Shown here: piece by piece, positions 5,900-7,439 of the stretch
Layout: each line of letters begins with the position of its first letter
Numbering within the stretch: the stretch's first letter is position 1
From: Rhodococcus sp. IITR03
Lineage (GTDB): Bacteria > Actinomycetota > Actinomycetes > Mycobacteriales > Mycobacteriaceae
Length of the DNA: 7,439 nt
NCBI GenBank assembly: GCA_001017865.1
Contig: LATQ01000172.1
Span: forward strand, 1-7,439
Direction of reading: 5' to 3'
Made by a program: the position numbers and the translations under genes
Notes under the pieces: generated by a model
Told to the model about the DNA's origin: nothing
What the model saw: only the letters and a program-made list of their open reading frames with translations
Databases searched by the model: none

Positions 5900-6186
5900 G
5901 CAATAGCGGCGCGCCAGGCGTGCCGGTTGGCAACGCGGAAGATGACGTAGCCGGCGGTTGCAGCGGCCTGTGCAACATCGATGGCAACCGGCGCCATCCA
6001 CGCACGGCTCGGATGCACATTGATTTCGATGGCCAGTGCCCGCAACGCATCGAACGACAGCGTGAACGCCAGGCCGGCGAGGAACAGGGCCATGGTTGCC
6101 ACTGCGGCGACACCGAGCATCTTCGAACGCACCGGCTGCGCATCATGGCGCAACGGCGGTGCGGACTGAGCTGAGTCATCGGACAC
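5896..6186 (-). CDS. N-terminal half of the DUF2637-type membrane protein
   Basis: GTG 6186 is preceded by AAAGAGG at eight bases; product 96 aa. A short polar N-terminus is followed by TM1 (MLGVAAVATMALFLAGLAF, then TLSFDALRALA) and TM2 (AWMAPVAIDVAQAAATAGYV), the first half of a DUF2637/SpdB-like four-helix unit; FTLSFDALR and the Asp within TM2 are typical. It ends in RHAWRAAIA, whereas continuity demands RHAWRARRYCMSLAV, reached by adding one base in the alternating run GGCGCGCC (5908-5915). The TGA 5898-5896 sits inside the ATGA that starts the C-terminal half. Either a single-base deletion or base-calling error in a GC run, or a true split gene. Confidence 0.65.
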   Translation of the reverse strand: MSDDSAQSAPPLRHDAQPVRSKMLGVAAVATMALFLAGLAFTLSFDALRALAIEINVHPSRAWMAPVAIDVAQAAATAGYVIFRVANRHAWRAAIA

Positions 6187-6349
6187 GACGGGAACCTCTT
6201 TCTACGAAAACCTCTAGAGGGGTGCTGATTCGACTACTGACCCGTGCTCTCCGCATCTCGCTCCCCTGTCGCCGGGGTGTGGACACGACATCCGTGAGAT
6301 GCGCACCGCACGAACCACGCCGGGGACGGTGGAGGGGCGGATCCTGTGA
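6187..6349. promoter_or_regulatory. Leader region of the DUF2637 gene with the palindrome CCTCTAGAGG
   Basis: No gene is visible here. CCTCTAGAGG (6211-6220) is a perfect 10-base palindrome lying 24 bases before the GTG start, and AACCTCT repeats at 6193-6199 and 6209-6215. It may be an operator for the gene's own HTH product or another regulator. No convincing -10/-35 or terminator was found. Confidence 0.35.
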
Positions 6350-7047
6350 TCAGCTGAAGACGTCGACGAACCATTTGCCGTCGATCTGCGCGGTGGTGAC
6401 GGTCTGGGTGATGCGGTGCACGCCGTCGGGGCGCAGTTCGGACAGATCGACGAGATAGACATCCTGCGAGAGGGCTTTGGTGCGTACGCAGTAGTTGGTT
6501 CCGACCGGGATGTCGTCGATGAACGGCTGCAACTGTTCGGCCGGGACGACGGAGCTGTTCGGGGTGGCCAGGGCGCGGGCGGCGATCGCGTCGCGGCGCA
6601 CGTAGTAGGCGTAGTTCCATGCGGCGATCACCCCGGCGCCGCTTCTCTGATCACCTCGGTCGGCGCGGCACTCGTCGTCGAGATCGGACACCGGAGCCGC
6701 CGGTGCATCGGAGAGCTCGAGAGTCGGCGTGTCTGCGCTCTCGACCTGCGTTGCAGCAGCAGCAGCAGCATTCTGGGAGTCGTCACCGGCAACACCCCAG
6801 ATCACGCCTGCGATGACGGCTGCGGCAACACCTATAACCGTGGCCGCGATTGCGGCCGCGATGCGTGTGCGTTGCGGTATGTGCCGCAGGGATCGGGCTT
6901 GCGGAGTCACTGCGGGTGCAACCAATGCACCGTTCCTCGCATCGCCGGGTGCAACCGCATCAGGGGTTGCACCGGCGACGGGGTGGGTGCACCGCCGAGA
7001 AGGTCGACGACGGCCGGATGCCGGGAGGTGTTCTTGCCGAGTTTCAT
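6350..7047 (-). CDS. Single-TM anchored protein with exported two-Cys domain (DUF8176-like), start region out of frame
   Basis: The sure part starts no later than GTG 6910 and ends TGA 6352-6350 (186 aa from that GTG). It has a basic cytosolic start (ARSLRHIPQRTR), one TM helix (IAAAIAATVIGVAAAVIAGV), an Ala-rich spacer with six Ala from a GCA repeat, then DDECRADRGDQ, AAWNYAYYVRRD, DDIPVGTNYCV, DLSELRPDG, TTAQIDGKWFVDV. Two Cys could form a disulfide outside the membrane. The pattern matches DUF8176-like proteins next to actinobacterial conjugation genes (recall). An upstream frame from ATG 7047 (MKLGKNTSRHPAVVDLLGGA) looks like the natural N-terminus; adding one C in the run at 6980-6987 joins it to VAGATPDAVAPGD for 232 aa in total. 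As sequenced it instead ends as a 46-aa peptide whose TGA (6909-6907) overlaps GTG 6910. Confidence 0.6.
6753..6770. repeat. (GCA)6 trinucleotide repeat
   Basis: Six tandem GCA units on the plus strand encode a polyalanine stretch in the spacer just after the TM helix of the DUF8176-like protein. Changes in copy number would keep the frame and change only spacer length. Confidence 0.8.
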
Positions 7048-7074
7048 GGGTGCACCCACATCCTTTCCGTGCCG

Positions 7075-7439
7075 TCAGGCGGAGGTCGGGGCGCCGGCGC
7101 CCTGGCCGATGGCGGTCGAGATCATCTCGGCGGCGGTCCCGGCCGAGCCACCGAAGAACGTCTCGAGCGTGCTGTCGACTCCGGCGATCACACTGTCGCC
7201 GCCGGGTTGGGTCGTCACCCACTCGCGGGCCTGCGAATCGACGACCGGAGCGGTCTGCACCGCGTCCTGCACCATCTCCGCGGCAGCGGCACCGACCGGT
7301 CCGGAGGACTGCCACTGCTCAACCGTCGCCGCGGTCTGCTCGGCGATCACGTCCTGGTGCACGTCCGGCAGCTCGATCTCGATCGGCTGCCTTCGTCGTC
7401 CCCCGGCACCGAAGGCGGTGCCGGCGGCCAACCCGACCG
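7075..7439 (-). CDS. C-terminal part of a membrane-associated conjugation-type protein (partial)
   Basis: The frame is open to the window edge and ends at TGA 7077-7075, so the true start lies beyond 7439; TTG 7431 is only an internal codon. The visible 121 residues begin with a small-residue stretch (VGLAAGTAFGAGGRRR) that looks like the cytosolic end of a TM helix stopped by positive charges, then an acidic helical tail: IEIELPDVHQDVIAEQT, VEQWQSSGPVGAAAAEM, REWVTTQPGGDSVI and a Gly/Ala-rich end. No catalytic motif is visible. It lies 27 bases upstream of the DUF8176-like gene on the same strand, so the two are probably co-transcribed. By context it may be a membrane component of an actinobacterial conjugation system (TrbL/VirB6-like), but this is a guess from neighbourhood. 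Confidence 0.5.
   Translation of the reverse strand, partial: VGLAAGTAFGAGGRRRQPIEIELPDVHQDVIAEQTAATVEQWQSSGPVGAAAAEMVQDAVQTAPVVDSQAREWVTTQPGGDSVIAGVDSTLETFFGGSAGTAAEMISTAIGQGAGAPTSA

Noticed and set aside
6300..6620. Short minus-strand ORFs overlapping the end of the DUF8176-like gene
   Set aside because: Shadows in Arg/Pro-rich frames of a gene whose own frame has clear domain sequence.
6903..7055. Repeated GGTGCAACC / GGTTGCACC / GGTGCACC as plasmid replication iterons
   Set aside because: Irregular spacing, variable sequence and located inside a coding region; better explained as part of the GTTGC enrichment.

Overview
The window is GC-rich, uses GTG starts often, has compact overlapping genes and nearly all of its genes lie on the minus strand. 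It carries families typical of actinobacterial mobile DNA: a DUF2637-type membrane protein, a small Cys-exposing secreted/anchored conjugation-type protein, a RES-Xre toxin-antitoxin pair and an IS1634-like transposase remnant. It reads as a plasmid or integrated conjugative element of a Mycobacteriales-type actinomycete (Rhodococcus/Gordonia-like); the genus is an inference. No rRNA, tRNA or CRISPR array was seen.

Layout, following minus-strand transcription from right to left. (1) 7439-7075: C-terminal end of a membrane-associated protein running in from outside the window. (2) 7047-6350: a single-TM protein with an exported two-cysteine domain resembling DUF8176 proteins of actinobacterial conjugation loci; its first 46 codons and the rest are in different frames. 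(3) 6186-5117: a four-TM DUF2637 (SpdB-like) protein with a C-terminal helix-turn-helix, split by one base into two ORFs that overlap by ATGA. (4) 4933-3216: an intact RES-Xre type II toxin-antitoxin operon, antitoxin first, stop/start overlapping as GTGA, with a candidate promoter and repeated operator-like sites. The antitoxin is about twice the usual length. (5) 2725-769: an overlapping operon of an N-formylglutamate amidohydrolase family enzyme (frameshifted), a coiled-coil protein starting MCKPKPGPRC, a nested 50-residue protein with a strong ribosome binding site, and a GNAT-like domain protein (frameshifted). (6) 697-38: a Phd-like antitoxin gene broken by an in-frame TAG and cut at its 3' end by a plus-strand remnant of an IS1634-like transposase (71-259).

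Two things stand out. Four otherwise well conserved genes each carry exactly one single-base indel, mostly in or next to a short G/C or T run; this is either recent decay of accessory DNA or base-calling error in the assembly, and it determines how much of the window is functional. Second, the pentamer GTTGC/GCAAC is packed into about 4980-6970 (about 34 by hand count against about 4 expected from composition) and is near background elsewhere. The best preserved functional unit is the RES-Xre pair. The least described unit is the FGase / MCKPKPGPRC / 50-aa / GNAT-like operon.
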